The translations under genes were made by a program, and so were the position numbers. This document shows positions 38,022 through 50,319 of a stretch of 64,000 bases of DNA, piece after piece. Source of the DNA: Suillus spraguei. Taxonomy: Eukaryota; Basidiomycota; Agaricomycetes; Boletales; Suillaceae. Location of the stretch: the NCBI GenBank assembly GCA_016800925.1, contig JABCPU010000080.1, forward strand, positions 148,969 through 212,968. Reading direction: 5' to 3'. Positions within the stretch are counted from its first letter, which is position 1. Every line of letters begins with the position of its first letter. Under the pieces are notes generated by a model. The model ran no database searches, was not told where the DNA came from, and saw only the letters and a list, made by a program, of their open reading frames with translations.

Positions 38022-39995
38022 GATGGTATGATGAAGGAAAACGAGAAGGATTGATTATGGGTTGGGTGGTGGGTAGAATGAGTAGTGGAAAGGCGGGAGG
38101 GCACTGTAAGTTCAGGTGAGAGGGAGAAGGGAGGTTGAGGGTTCAGAAGGTCTAGGTGATGCACACGTGTATTTGCATGTTGCAGTTCAGCGCTAGTACA
38201 ATAGACGCTTGTATGATTGTACGAAGCGCTGAGGCTAAAAGATCACCAGCTTGCAGTAAAATGCTATGGATGAGGGAAAATGACACGGCCAGGACACTGC
38301 AAGTCTGTACTGTCATCGTAGGTTGATTGAGACGTGTATAATCATTAGCACCAAGGCTGAGACAACATAAAACCCAGTGTATTTCATGGTACAAACATTA
38401 CAGACCACTAGAAATGACGGAGGGTGGTGGGCTATGCCTACGCTGTACGAGACGATGGCAAGGTGGAATGATGATCGAGCTAGAAACAAAGGCAACACGA
38501 CGGGACGTGGCCATCCGAGCTTGAGAATAGTCAGCATATGAAATAAAAAGGACATTTCAACGAACCTGGATCTCCGAGAGTCATAGATACCAGAAATAGT
38601 ATGGTGTACGCATAGATGAGCCGCAGACTCGTTATGTCATCGCTTTTTCTGAAACCGAAGGAAACTCATGCAGTCACTTTTTTTACCTCGATCATCCAGA
38701 TTAGTGGTTTGGATGATACAAAAACCCGTCAGGAGAGGCCCGAGTCATACACCAGGTGGCGTCTCACCTCAATCCTGACCGAGTATGCAGGTTGCTCTAT
38801 ATACAGATTCTAGTGAATGTATGGATTAGCCCTTGTTCTTCGAGTCAACAGGTCGACTGTCATACACATTTGTGTCCTCCTCCAGTCGAACTTGAATCGA
38901 ACTACCAGACAATCCTTACATCCGCACAACAAGTACTATACTGATCAACAAGCATTTCATATGTATCAAGTCGAATTGGGAGGACACGCGAATACGATTA
39001 GATATACATATAAATCAAACGAGGATGCAGTTGACGTCAGTGCGTATGCGCCCTTTTCACTCTAGTTGACTGAATTCTAATTATACCGGATAATTCGTAT
39101 GTATGTACTGGTCTTTTCACTTGCTTGCATCTCGCATGGACTCGGGCCTTTTGCAATGGGCTGATAAAATTGAGGCTGCATAAACGAGCTGCAATCTGTT
39201 AGATGATCATGGCCCAGTGACTACACTATACCTAACAGATTCAGACGACACTAGAACTAGTGCACAATTCACCTACAGCCTCGACATCAAGGTGCGTTTC
39301 CTTACGTCTTCATGCCCACTGCCTATACACCTCATCGACATCATACACACATCCCCCTATTTGCAGTCGATCCTCGCTGGAAAGTTAACATTCAGGTCCG
39401 CGACGGTGTCCTGTTCGCAGGAGCATGGTTTCATGAATTTACTGAAAAAAAGTCGTGGTCGAACGACGAGAAACACTGATGAGACACACGAAACAGAATA
39501 GAACTACATTCTGGATTGCGAGACAACGACGAAGGTGAGGGACAAACTAAGGAAAGAGGTGCCTACGATGTGGTGAACCATATACGCTGGTGTACGAAAC
39601 AACAGGCTTATATTTACCCTGACCGATGACATTTCCATTCGAAGTACCTCAGTACCTGGCACTGATCGCGAACCTCATGCATCTGTTTGTATTACTCTGG
39701 TCTTTGGGTTCTTGGAAGTCACTGGTACACGCGCTGTATTCGGCACATCTTTGATATCAATGCTCCTCATCCAGATATCGTGTAGTGACGTCAAAAGCTC
39801 TTTCATATACAATGTTAATTTAGAGACAATATATCTATACATCATGTTCAAAGCCATTAATGCTACATTGACGACAGCTCATAAAGTGTGATGCGAAAGC
39901 GAGAGCGATATCCGAATGATTTCGACGCGAGGACTAGACGATTAAAAAAACGCACCAAACGATATATATACAATATCCCAATCTTCAGACGCGCT
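38022..39995. repeat. Spacer A copy 5
   Basis: Same organisation as the other spacer A copies, closest to 16707-18784. TGACGTCA lies at 39032-39039. The small spliced ORF remnant (LTDSDDTRTSAQFTYSLDIK, intron, then the second exon) lies at about 39217-39480. Confidence 0.7.
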
Positions 39996-42164
39996 TCATA
40001 TATGAGGGAGACCGAATGTCACTTTCCCTCGCGACTCTGAGCCATCAGTGCCACACGGTTCGCTACAACTGCCCTGGGGCATCTGATCAAGCGTCATCTT
40101 AGGAGCAATGGCACCACTCCGAGGCTCTTTGTCGACAAACCGGACAGACCGAGTAGGCGAAACATCACGAGAGTTATGTTCGCTCGTCTTCAGAGATTCC
40201 AACCGTCGGTGCTGGATGGAGTAACGGTAAGTGTGCCCTGATCCCTGCCGGTGAGGTGTATGACTTCTCCCACGCTGGTCCTCGCCCTCAGACGGTGTCA
40301 TCTCACTCGGCTCAGCCGTAAAGACGAATGGTGGGTCCTGATCCAGGAGCTGTCTAGCATGGCTCGAGAACGTTCCACCATCTCCCGTTGACTGTCTCCG
40401 TCCATGGCTCCTCGCACTTCTAGCTGCCACAGAATGGGTTCCGCTCTTCGCCTTCCATGATTTTGAACGCCTCCTGTGATCGCCGGGCAGCTCCCCCAAC
40501 GAGTACGTAGGTCCGTCGCCGTCTCCGCTTTTGTCTGACATCCATCCTTCATCTTCGTCACCTTCAGCACATGCGCCCGTGTTTCCATCGCTTGAGCCAC
40601 CGACTTTGATGACTTCTTGGGCTTTTGATTCTAATGCATGTATATCATGCTTGACGTTTTCTTCGACATGTTCACCTCCACGATGTATGTCTTCATGCGC
40701 ATGGTGTAACTTGCGAAGATAAGCGCGACCTGCTTGAAAGGCGCCACCTTCTCCTACAGAGAACCGGGAGTGCATGGCCTGTTCAGAAGGCTTGAATGCG
40801 TTATAGATGACTTCCACATCGACCTGCAAACGACCTCAACATCACCCTCAGTATTGTCAATGAACCCACGTACCTCTTCACCAGGACCACCTCGTCGCTC
40901 GATAATTCTATGCGCGCCTTCCTTCCACTCTGCAGTCGTCCCTTTTCCATCAGCTGGTATCTCCTCCATTATCTCTTCCTCGTCTTTTGCCAGCGCAGCT
41001 GCCGCACGTGTCTCCACACTGTTCGCCTCGCCAATCTGTTCTATCCCATCCGGCGATGGCGGCGACACAGTGAGCGTGCTGGCGCGCTTGCTCTCCAATG
41101 TAGACTTATCTTCTTCCGCCAGTCCACCCTCGCCGCGTTCGAGTCCAGCAGGGTCACGGTTAATGATGACGTCTTCTGCACGCGTAACGTGTCGCGTGTG
41201 TGTTGTCCAGTCCGGGACGTTGGATGAGGCATGCCGGACCACGTGCGAGACCCGACTGAATGTACGCGCTGGCCTAGAAGTGAGAATGGGATGGACAGAC
41301 CGTGAATAGCGACGCTGCAGAGTACCATGAATGCGACGATAGGTTGAATGGTAAGTGCCAAGAATTCGGTCTGGTTGACTGGAGGGTTGCTAGGTTTTGG
41401 TAGTTGCTGCGCTGCTAATGTGGAAATATATATAGCACCTGGTAACACACGTTATATCAGTACATTGGAGAATCATGTTAGACACACCACGTACCAATGC
41501 CTATAGGTCCAAAATGGCCACTGAAAATAGCTTCCCGGAAAGTCTTTACGTCGGGTATGAACCTGTAGAGCCCAATCATGATCGGCAACCTTTTTAACAT
41601 CAACACTAAGATAGCAATGACGATGAGCCTCCACACGCTAAGTGACAGCGTCTCATTGTTGAAACTGTCAAACGGTATCCAGGCGCCAACATAAACGAAG
41701 GCAGCGACGTTGAACATTAGGTCGATGACGGAACCGAACACCGATTCCTGTCTGGCGGTTGAAGAAACCGTCCCAAGCAAATGCCGTTCCACAAGAGAAT
41801 GCTGCCAGGAGATCATCGGAACCCAGGATAGTCATGATACCGATGGTGAGCAAAGCCAGGGATATGTACTGCGCAACGTATGACTGCCGATCGACGAAGT
41901 CGTTGCGCTGGCAGAATTTCATAAGGTGCCGGAAGCCCCATCCTATGAATGCGCCTACCACCACACCTAGTATGACTTGATCTAATATGACACAATCAGC
42001 TGGGAACTGTCATTGAATGATTTAGCTTACAGAGCCAGAGTAGCAGGAACCAATGTTCAACTGCGAGACCGGTGCTGGAGTCCAATATGAGATATAATGC
42101 GATGTACAGGAATGGATACGCTGCTCCGTCATTGCAACCGCTTTCCGCTGCTAGGAGACGAGTC
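39996..42164 (-). pseudogene. Na+/H+ antiporter copy 3, truncated by the Helitron
   Basis: The C-terminal tail and most membrane segments are present and almost identical to copy 1, including the 2-bp deletion before ESVFGSVIDLMFNV (near 41748). At about 42160, inside the exon coding for AAESGCNDGAAYPF, the sequence changes to Helitron terminal DNA. The upstream exons are not found on the far side of the Helitrons. The gene is dead. Confidence 0.85.
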
Positions 42165-42175
42165 CACCACCCGTT

Positions 42176-42412
42176 GTGCCTTCGGCACAGGAAGCAAAAG
42201 GAGTGCTTCGCACTCCTTTTGCTCCCTGGCCAAGGCTTCATCCTAATAATTCTGTTTGCCCAAGGCCAGGAAGGCAAAAAGAGTGCGAAGCACTCTTTTT
42301 GCCTTCCTGGCCTTGGCTTCATCCCAATAATTCACTTTTGCCCAAGGCACAGAAAGCCAAAAAAAGTGCTTCGCACTCTTTTTGGCTTTCTGGCCTTGGC
42401 TTCATCCTAATA
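42176..42412. repeat. Array of three long hairpins at the Helitron 3' end
   Basis: Three units of about 80 bp each contain a long near-perfect palindrome with core AAGGAGTGC-TTC-GCACTCCTT or close variants. They are separated by the conserved words GGCTTCATCC and AATAATT. Stems are about 25-30 bp. The same three-unit array occurs at 49611-49850. Confidence 0.85.
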
Positions 42413-42579
42413 ATCACTACCTCGTGCACCTTAACTTATTCGCAATCATAGTGGATTTTAAAACAGATATGTACATTTTGAGCAGCATTTCAAGAAAACT
42501 AAAACTAAAATCTACTGCACCATCTAAAAGTGCACTATACATTCGGTCCTCTATATAAAAGTACATCAATATACATCAA

Positions 42580-45500
42580 TCAATCCTCAACCTCCATATC
42601 ATCTCTATCTCTAAGTCCTCTCAGCACTTCTGTATACACCACATTGGTCGTCTTTGACCCTTCTTCATGCTCCGGAAAGATGGCACGCACTCTCTCTGGG
42701 TGAGTGCAGCGAGACAAAGCCACATACAGCTGTCCATGACTGAACACGGGAGTCCGCAAATCCAGCCCAACCCACTTCACACTTTGACCTTGAGCCTTGT
42801 TGATTGTCATAGCGAACGCAAGACGAACGGGGAATTGGCGACGCTTGAAAGGGATAGGGTTGTCTTCAGACGTGGCATCCAGCGTCATGCGGGGGATTAG
42901 GATAGTGTTCTGATTGTCTTGATGAGCTTCATCAACTCCATCTCTAAGAATACGACACCTGAGGACGCGCGTGGTCCAAGACAGGAGGATCATCCTAGTT
43001 CCGTTATAGAGGCCATTGGTGGGGTCCAAGTTGCACAACGACATGAGAGGAACACCCACTTTGAGTTCCAATTTGTGTAAAGGGAACCCTGATGGTGTGA
43101 GAGTATGAAGGTACTCTGGTGGGATGTAGTCGTAGTCCTTCTCAGTGATTGAGTCTGCGCTGGTGAAGACCGCTTTATCTCCAGGGAATGATTCAAGAAT
43201 GTTGGCATTGATTTCGTCCACATCAGTGTTCTTTGCGGAGAGGATGGTACGTTCCAGGAAGAAGGAATCATTCACAGGAGGATGCCCAGGGAGCAGAATA
43301 GGAGAGTATAGGGCATTGATGAGAGAGCGGATATCATTGTCAGGGCAGCGCATATGAATCGGAAGGGCGACCATTCCATCTGCATGTGTGCCCTTCCCAG
43401 CTCCAATCTCAAGAAGCCACTTTGCAAATTCATCAGAGGCGGGGTCTTGGCCAAGCCGCATGTTTGTCTTTAGGTGGAAGATGCGAAGCCTTGGCCAGAT
43501 GCGAGATCTGCAAAATGTAGCGCCCACTATCTGCTCCCTGGATCCATGAGGCACCACCGGCAGGGTCTGTCTGAAGTCTCCTCCAAAGAGCATTGTCATT
43601 CCTCCAAAATCAGCATCGACGTTCAGAAGGTTGCGCAATGAGCGATCAAGGCATTCCAGATTGTGACGGTGTAGCATAGGAATTTCATCGCAGATGATGA
43701 GGGAGGTGGCCTTGAGAAGCTCATGCATGACATCTCCTTTCTTGATGTTGCAGGAGCTGTCCTCATTGATGGGAATTGGAATTTTGAATCGAGAATGAGC
43801 CGTGCGTCCGCCTGGCAGGAGGAGAGAAGCGATTCCAGAGGAAGCCACGCATAGGACAATCTTGCCTTCAGCATGGAGCTTTGAAGCAATGAGCTTGCAG
43901 AGATATGTCTTTCCACATCCACCTGCACTGTGGACAAAGTATGAATGTCCAGGTCTTTGTTCATTACGTTGCATGGCATCATCGACCACTGCATCAAAGA
44001 CTGTCCTCTGCTCCTGATTAAGAGAAAGCACTCCTTGGTTCACCATCTGCTGGAGCTCCTCCTGGTTATATTGGAGCTGCTCGGCAATGAGCTGATTTCC
44101 CTGCATGGCCCTCCATCTTGCTGCCATTTGAGGTACAGGCATCTGAGGGATCGCTTGCAAAGACTTTCCATTTTTGCGGAGCATGCCATCAATGAGATAG
44201 AGACCATAGTCATGAACCTCTTCATCTGTAGGGTGGGGATGCTGAATGGGACGCGTGATAGGCGGTGGCGCAGATCATCGCAGAGATTCTCCTTGAAGTG
44301 GTTCCAAAGATCACTGGGGTCTGTAGGGTTGCAGTGTATGAGGATGATGGCAAAGAGGTTGCGCATGCCATGTCCAGTGCTCATATGAGAGGCGTCCTGC
44401 AAGCACTGGATCCATTCATTATCATCCTCAAGCAGACCCCTGCGCCGACATGCCTCCTTGAAAGTGTCGCATAAGACACCGTCAACTGTCCGAAGGTTCT
44501 CATAGGAGGTGGCCCCTTGAAGACATGGTAAGTTTTATTCATAAAAATTGACGTCAGGACCATACCTTTTACTACAGTCAAAAGCAATCTCAGGTAGAAG
44601 CGCTCTCCGGAGCCGGGTGCAGCAGAGTACATCCTTCCAATCGCTATTCCGCGTTGGCGTATCTTCCACGCCGTCTTGTTCCATACGAATCTTGAGGGGA
44701 AGTCCTGGTAGAGGTGGTCGTGGGCTCCAGCAGCCACCAAGACATTATTGGAGTTAGCCTTGAACCATCCAGTGAGGCAAGTCTCCTTGGTTGCTGCGCG
44801 CTCAAGAACATCCTGTGCATTATCCTCAGGATCATAAAACACCATGTGTTCATCTGGGAGGTGGACCGGCAAGCGATAGACAGAGGGCCATTCAAGGTGC
44901 ATTCCAAACTCAAAGATGTGCCATGCGGCCTCAGTGGAGCTGATGTATCTGGAGTCAAGATAGGTTTTGACCTCATCCACCGGTCCTGTCATCTCCAATG
45001 TGGCACGGTCATTTCCCTTGTAGATGTACTTGTGGATGTATTTGACCGACTTGATAGAAGCACAGACTTCGAGATTGATGTGGCAGTTGAATTCTACCAG
45101 CAGTTGCGGGGGGTGGGGAACGACATCTTTGTTGGTGAAGATGTCGTCATTTTTTTGGATGGTGCGACCATTGTCTGGCCTGGCATACTCTGGATAGCCG
45201 TCCTCCTTCATCAATGTCTGGGGAGTGAAAGACTTTGGATAACGCTTCTTGCACTTTCCATTCTCCAAGCAACGCTGCGTAGTGCAGGGGCCATGGAGCA
45301 TGTATTTTTGTACGGCCTCATAGAGTTGTGGATGGACATTTCTGTCAGGGATTTGGGCAGAGATGAAGGAGTCGATCTGTTCCACAGTGCAAATCTTGTG
45401 ATCTGGATCCAGGAAGATGAGAAGGTGCATGTGAGGCAGGCCACGCTTCTGATATTCAATGGTGTACACCAATCCTGCAACCTTGCCGTAGTAGCCATCG

Positions 45501-48500
45501 CGAACCTTCTTCAAGAGAGCCTTCTGCTTCTGGTAAAATACGCGAGCAACCAAGTCTGGACGGTCCACAGCACTCTGACCTACATAAGAAAACTCGTCAG
45601 GATCATGTCATAATAATGCATCAAAATATGTCTCTTTACCTGGAAGGAGATTCTCAGTAATCTCAGGCCAGCTTCCATTGGCAGTCATCGTCAGGAAAAG
45701 ATCGGGCTTCTTGCAGGCACGGCAGATGGCCAGGGAGTCCTGCAGCAGCTGCTGCATATACCGAGGGCTTCCATTATGAGAGGAGGGAAGGATTATGGAA
45801 CGACCTGTCTCAGCTAAATTGCCCACTTCATCATTGAAAACATTATCTGTCAGCCCTTGGTAGCAGTCAGCCCTGAGCTTCTTCTGATTGTTTCTTATCC
45901 AGTTGAGTCTGCTCTGCTCGATTGATGCCCAAGCATCAACCACATACTGCTGGAACAGCCTTCCACCACGAAAGATGTTTTTGTGATCCAGGCGAGGGGG
46001 GCGGGGATGAAGTCGAAAGGCGTAATACAGCAGCTGAGTCACTTTTTTTGCACGTGCACGCCCACCCACAGGAACGATCATATCAATGTAGAGGTCCCAG
46101 CCATCCTCTCCCTTAGGAAAGAGAATGACATAATGAAGACAGGCGTATGCATGGCTAAGTTGACTTATGCGCCGAAGCGGACCGCCTTGATAATATATGA
46201 TAATGTCGCGTGCATGACGCACCTCCTCGGATCCGTCTCCAGGAAGAATTCCAGCAATATCATTGGCAGTGGGAAGATTATATCTTCGACCATCTGTGCC
46301 TGGCTGGAAATGAATAAGCATAGAAAGGTCTGTCTGCTCCTCTGGAGGCTTCTCTCACATGACTTGATATGCCTGCTTATACACAGCGGCATATGGGTGG
46401 TTGCGATGCAACATATCATGCAGATCTCTGAGAATCTGAGGATCGAGGCCTTCATTTCCAGGGCGGGTGGTGCGTATGTTGGTGGCTTCTTCAGAGTCGT
46501 ATATATAAAGTTGAGCGTATGAAGGCTGGACACCTTCTGGAGGTAAAAGACTGCCCATGAGATGGTGAAGAGAACCATGAATACGAAAAGCATTTGGGCC
46601 AGATCCTTGAAGAGCACGATCCTCGATATTGACACCAACAGAGGTAAATGCAAGAGCACTGTTGTACTGGTGAATTTTGGACACAAATGTTCTGTCCGCA
46701 TAGGCCCGCTCTAGCTCAGGTGGCCATGCTGGAAATGGGGGAAGGCTGACTTGGCCCTGCAAGCAGCACATACCAAAGCAAGGATTTCGTAAAGAGGAGT
46801 TGGACAGTCTTTCGCATGCAAAGTGAAGCGCATGACATTTGGGGTACTCTACGTTAAGAGGACCAAGAGTGTGATGGTTTATCGGTTCCGTATATGCTCG
46901 GGCTCCATCAGGAACAGGAATGACCTGATTGATATGCTGGTCATCCTCTGCTTCACGCTCTTGGCGTTGTTCTTCTTGCTGTGTTCTTCTTCTCTCCTCA
47001 TCTTCTGCATGTTGCCGTTCAGATAATGGATCATTATATTCATGTAGTGCCTCCTCAAGACGCTCCTGCCGCTCATGAACTCTCTGCTCCTCATGGTTGT
47101 GACATGCTTCTTCTTGTTGGCTTGCTCGTAGACGATCCCGATCCTGCCTATCGTGCTGCTCCTGTTCCTGCTGCTGCTGTTCCAGAGCATGCTGACTCTG
47201 TATATTGACCTGCCCAGCTTCTTGCTGCTGCATTTGCTGCTGCATTTGCTGCTGCATCTGCTGTTGCATCTGCTGCTGCATCTGCTGCTGCATCTGCTGC
47301 TGCATCTGCTGTTGCATCTGCTGCTGCATCTGCTGTTGCATCTGCTGCTGCATCTGCTGTTGCATCTGCTGCTGCATCTGCTGTTGCATCTGCTGCTGCA
47401 TCTGCTGTTGCATCTGCTGCTGCATCTGCTCTGCTGTTGCATCTGCTGCTGCATCTGCTGTTGCATCTGCTGCTGCATCTGCTGTTGCATCTGCTGCTGC
47501 ATCTGCTGTTGCATCTGCTGCTGCATCTGCTGTTGCATCTGCTGCTGCATCTGCTGTTGCATCTGCTGCTGCATCTGCTGTTGCATCTGCTGCTGCATCT
47601 GCTGTTGCCGAACTTGCTGCTGCATCTGCTGTTGCATCTGCTGCTGCATCTGCTGTTGCCGAACTTGCTGCTGCTGTCGATGAAGAGCCTCCTCAGCCTC
47701 TCTATTGATCCTCCTGGCTTCTTGCTGGCGCAATTGCCATTGGATCTGCTGTCTTCGAAATGCCTCCTGTGCTGGTACATTATTTCTGGGTGGCATAGGA
47801 TTAGGTATGTGAGGATCATCAAAGTTCTGAGGGCCTCGGTGCTGTCGATTCATCAAATCAGCTTCTTGCGGCTATTCACGGCGAGCATTCTCAGCATGTC
47901 TAGCAATTATCTCAGCTATTTGCTGCTGGTGCAAAGCATGGTTTCCGTTTCCCTGCGCAGCTTGCTGCTGCATCAAGTGAAAGGCTGCCAGATCATCCTG
48001 GGCCTGTCTACGGACACGCTCAGCTTCTTGCTGCTGCAACTGATGCTGAATCTGCTGCTGCTGGTGAAGAAATTCATTCTGTGCTTGTCTTTCAAGCAAG
48101 TCATTTCTAATGCGCTCTGCCTCAAGCTGCTGCCAAAACTGGACATTGAACTGGTCATGATTATCAGGTTCAGGTGGTGCAGGTACAGGTTGTACAGGAC
48201 GTGCAAAGTATTGGAGGGGATTATCAAAGTTGTGAGGACCAACTGCACCCTCATAATGAATAGGACCATACACAGGAGGCACAGGAGGTGCGGGTTGAAT
48301 AGGCTGAACAGGTTCGTTAGGAATATGAGGTATATGCGGAGGCTGTATCTGTGCTGCCATGAGCTCTGCTTGCGCCTGCTGTCTTATCTCCTCTCTGTCC
48401 TGCTGTCGACGAACATTACGCTGACGACGTCTGTTGTTGTGAGCAGCATTTGTCTGGTCATTCAAACGTGCATTATAATCAACAGGAGGACGATGAGCAT

Positions 48501-48845
48501 GCAACACATGTTCAATTGCATTTCGTGGCAAGCCAGGATATTGCGCAACTGGCAGTGGTTGATGTGCAAAGTAAGGAGGAGGCTGCATAACAGGCGCAGC
48601 TGGCATGAAATTTGGCTGTACAGGAGCAGCGGATCTGGTCTGATTGGTATGGATAGCATGACGATGATTGCGCCTGCTAGGGGAAGTCATCTGAAGTCGA
48701 TCAAGTCTTTCCAGTTCGCGCTGTGATTGACGATCGCGTTCTGGGGTGGTCTGTTCTATATTTCTAAATGGTGATGCGCAAACATTAGCATTATGTACCA
48801 ATACATATCAGCAGCAACTCACTGAACAGGTATATTTTGTTCCAT
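42580..48845 (-). pseudogene. Helitron Rep-helicase (RepHel) with multiple lesions
   Basis: Exon 1 is 48823-48845 (MEQNIPVQ), with introns at 48756-48822, 45580-45639 and 44516-44565. A Pro/Gln-rich N-terminal part, a (QQQM)n tract and a charged segment precede the Helitron_like_N domain. The Rep nuclease has the two-His motif GLPHMHLLIFLD and the Tyr motif VKYIHKYIYKG. The SF1B/Pif1 helicase (about 44184-42580) has Walker A GGCGKTYL, Walker B IICDEIPM and a C-terminal YVALSRC. Lesions: an in-frame TAG at 47872-47874, a frame change in the microsatellite near 47430, TGA at 46355-46357, and a frame change near 44255. The protein would nick and unwind DNA for rolling-circle transposition if repaired. 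The many breaks say this copy is inactive. Confidence 0.8.
47221..47682 (-). repeat. 24-bp microsatellite coding Gln-Gln-Gln-Met repeats
   Basis: CTG, TTG and CAT triplets alternate, with a 24-bp higher period (CTGCTGCATCTGCTGTTGCAT). On the Helitron coding strand this gives (QQQM)n. One unit is shortened near 47430 and changes the frame, a typical slippage event. Confidence 0.9.
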
Positions 48846-49601
48846 TTTATCGTTCAAATGGTTGTTTATAGCAAAATTTGAGTTTTCTGAACTCATCCAT
48901 CAGTCAATTCCTATCATCATCAATAACAAACAAAACCCACAAAAAGTGTATTGCACTTTGTTACAACTTGGCTGCAGGGGAAGGCAATGTAATTCAAGAA
49001 TTCTAGTCAAAAGCAGCAGCCAAATTGTGTGAAAATTTGTGTCACCAAATTGTGTATGAAAATGTGTTATGATTTGTGTCACTCAATGCAAGCAAATTGG
49101 TGTAATCAAAATGTGTTGTGATTTGTGTCACCAAATGTAAGCAAATGGTGTAATCAAAATGTGTTGTGATTTGTGTCACCAAATGCAACCAAAATTGTGT
49201 AATGATTTGTGTAACCAAATGCAAGCAAATTGTGTAACCCAACGCGTGACAAACTTTCCGTTATTGCTTTTGCTATTCTCGATGCTCACTCCCCCATGGT
49301 AGGAAAAGTGCGTTGTTTGTCCGTATTGTGCCCGGAGCGCAGCAGGCGTGCGGATTACTGTCCACTATATCGCGTTTGGCAGGTGTTTCGAAATTTTTGG
49401 ACTCCGTAGAATTTTAGCTGTTGAAATTCTGAAATCGGACATTTTTTTCATGCGTTCACGCAAGTTTTCTCTATGGAATCGTCTAGCGAGCTAACCGAAA
49501 AAACGTGGCCTTTAGCGAAAACCACATGGCCCTACACGACGTACACGAAAGCCACGCGAGCTAGCGAGAACTTTCCCACCCGTTCTCCCTTTCTTCTTAG
49601 A
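48846..49601. repeat. Helitron 5' leader with short direct repeats
   Basis: From 49025 to 49240 about five diverged repeats of roughly 45 bp share GATTTGTGTCACCAAATGCA and CAAATTGTGT. The rest, to 49601, holds no recognisable gene. The leader probably includes the RepHel promoter. Confidence 0.6.
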
Positions 49602-50253
49602 CGAGTCCACCACCCGTTGTGCCTTCGGCACAGGAAGCAAAAGGAGTGCTTTGCACTCCTTTTGCTTCCTGTCCAAGGCTTCATCCTAATAATTCACTTT
49701 GCCCAAGGCACAGGAAGGCAAAAAGAGTGCTTCGCACTCTTTTTGCCTTCCTGGCCTTGGCTTCATCCCAATAATTTTCTTTTGCCCAAGGCACAGAAAG
49801 CCAAAAAGAGTGCTTCGCACTCTTTTTGACTTTCTGGCCTTGGCTTCATCCTGATAATCATAGTAAATCTTCAAACAAACATGTACATTTCACCACCATT
49901 TCAGCAAGACTAAAAGTACACTACATATCACTTTACATAAAACTACATCAATCAATTCTCAATCTGATCACCAAGTCCTCTCAGCACTTCTGTATACACC
50001 ACATTGGTCATCTTTGACCCTTCTTCATGCTCTGGAAAGATAGCACACACTCTCTCTGGGTGAGTGCACCTGGACAATGCCACATACAGCTGTCCATGAC
50101 TGAACACAGGAGTTCTCAAATCCAGTCCAACCCACTTCACACTTTGACCTTAAGCCTTGTTGATTGTCATAGCAAATGCAAGACGGACAGGAAATTGTCG
50201 ACGCTTTAGAGGGATTGGGTTATCTTCAGCAGTGGCATCCAGAGTCATCCTGG
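49602..50253 (-). mobile_element. Truncated second Helitron, 3' end only
   Basis: Begins with the same AGACGAGTCCACCACCCG border and three-hairpin array (49611-49850) as 42165-42412. It is followed by the last part of the Pif1-like helicase (about 49952-50250, [31 protein letters not shown]). The coding part has an in-frame TAA before GQSVKW. At about 50253 homology ends. The sequence is clearly diverged from the first Helitron, so this is an older or different copy. Confidence 0.8.
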
Positions 50254-50319
50254 AGCCCCTTCAGTGACAAACTCCGTACTATACGGGTCACCCGACCCAC
50301 ATAATATCCCGTCAAAGAC

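Larger units (their letters stand above)
42165..49601 (-). mobile_element. Helitron (RepHel type), about 7.4 kb
   Basis: On the minus strand the 5' end lies near 49601 and the 3' end near 42165. The 3' end has a small hairpin GTGCCGAAGGCAC about 15-20 nt from the border, as expected of a Helitron terminator, but no clear CTRR. The element carries one large RepHel gene with several breaks, a glutamine-coding microsatellite and an array of three long hairpins near its 3' end. It sits in antiporter copy 3. Confidence 0.8.

Noticed and set aside
42176..42412. Bacterial-type rho-independent terminators
   Set aside because: The hairpins lie at both Helitron 3' ends in a eukaryotic genome and lack a consistent T-tract rule.
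47153..48726. Long plus-strand open frames rich in Leu-His or Cys-Ile across the microsatellite
   Set aside because: They are the antisense reading of the (QQQM)n tract of the Helitron protein. A 24-bp period gives open frames on both strands.
49473..49829. Plus-strand open frame with MESSSELTEKTWPLAKTTWP
   Set aside because: It runs through the Helitron border and hairpin array, and is not conserved at the other Helitron end.
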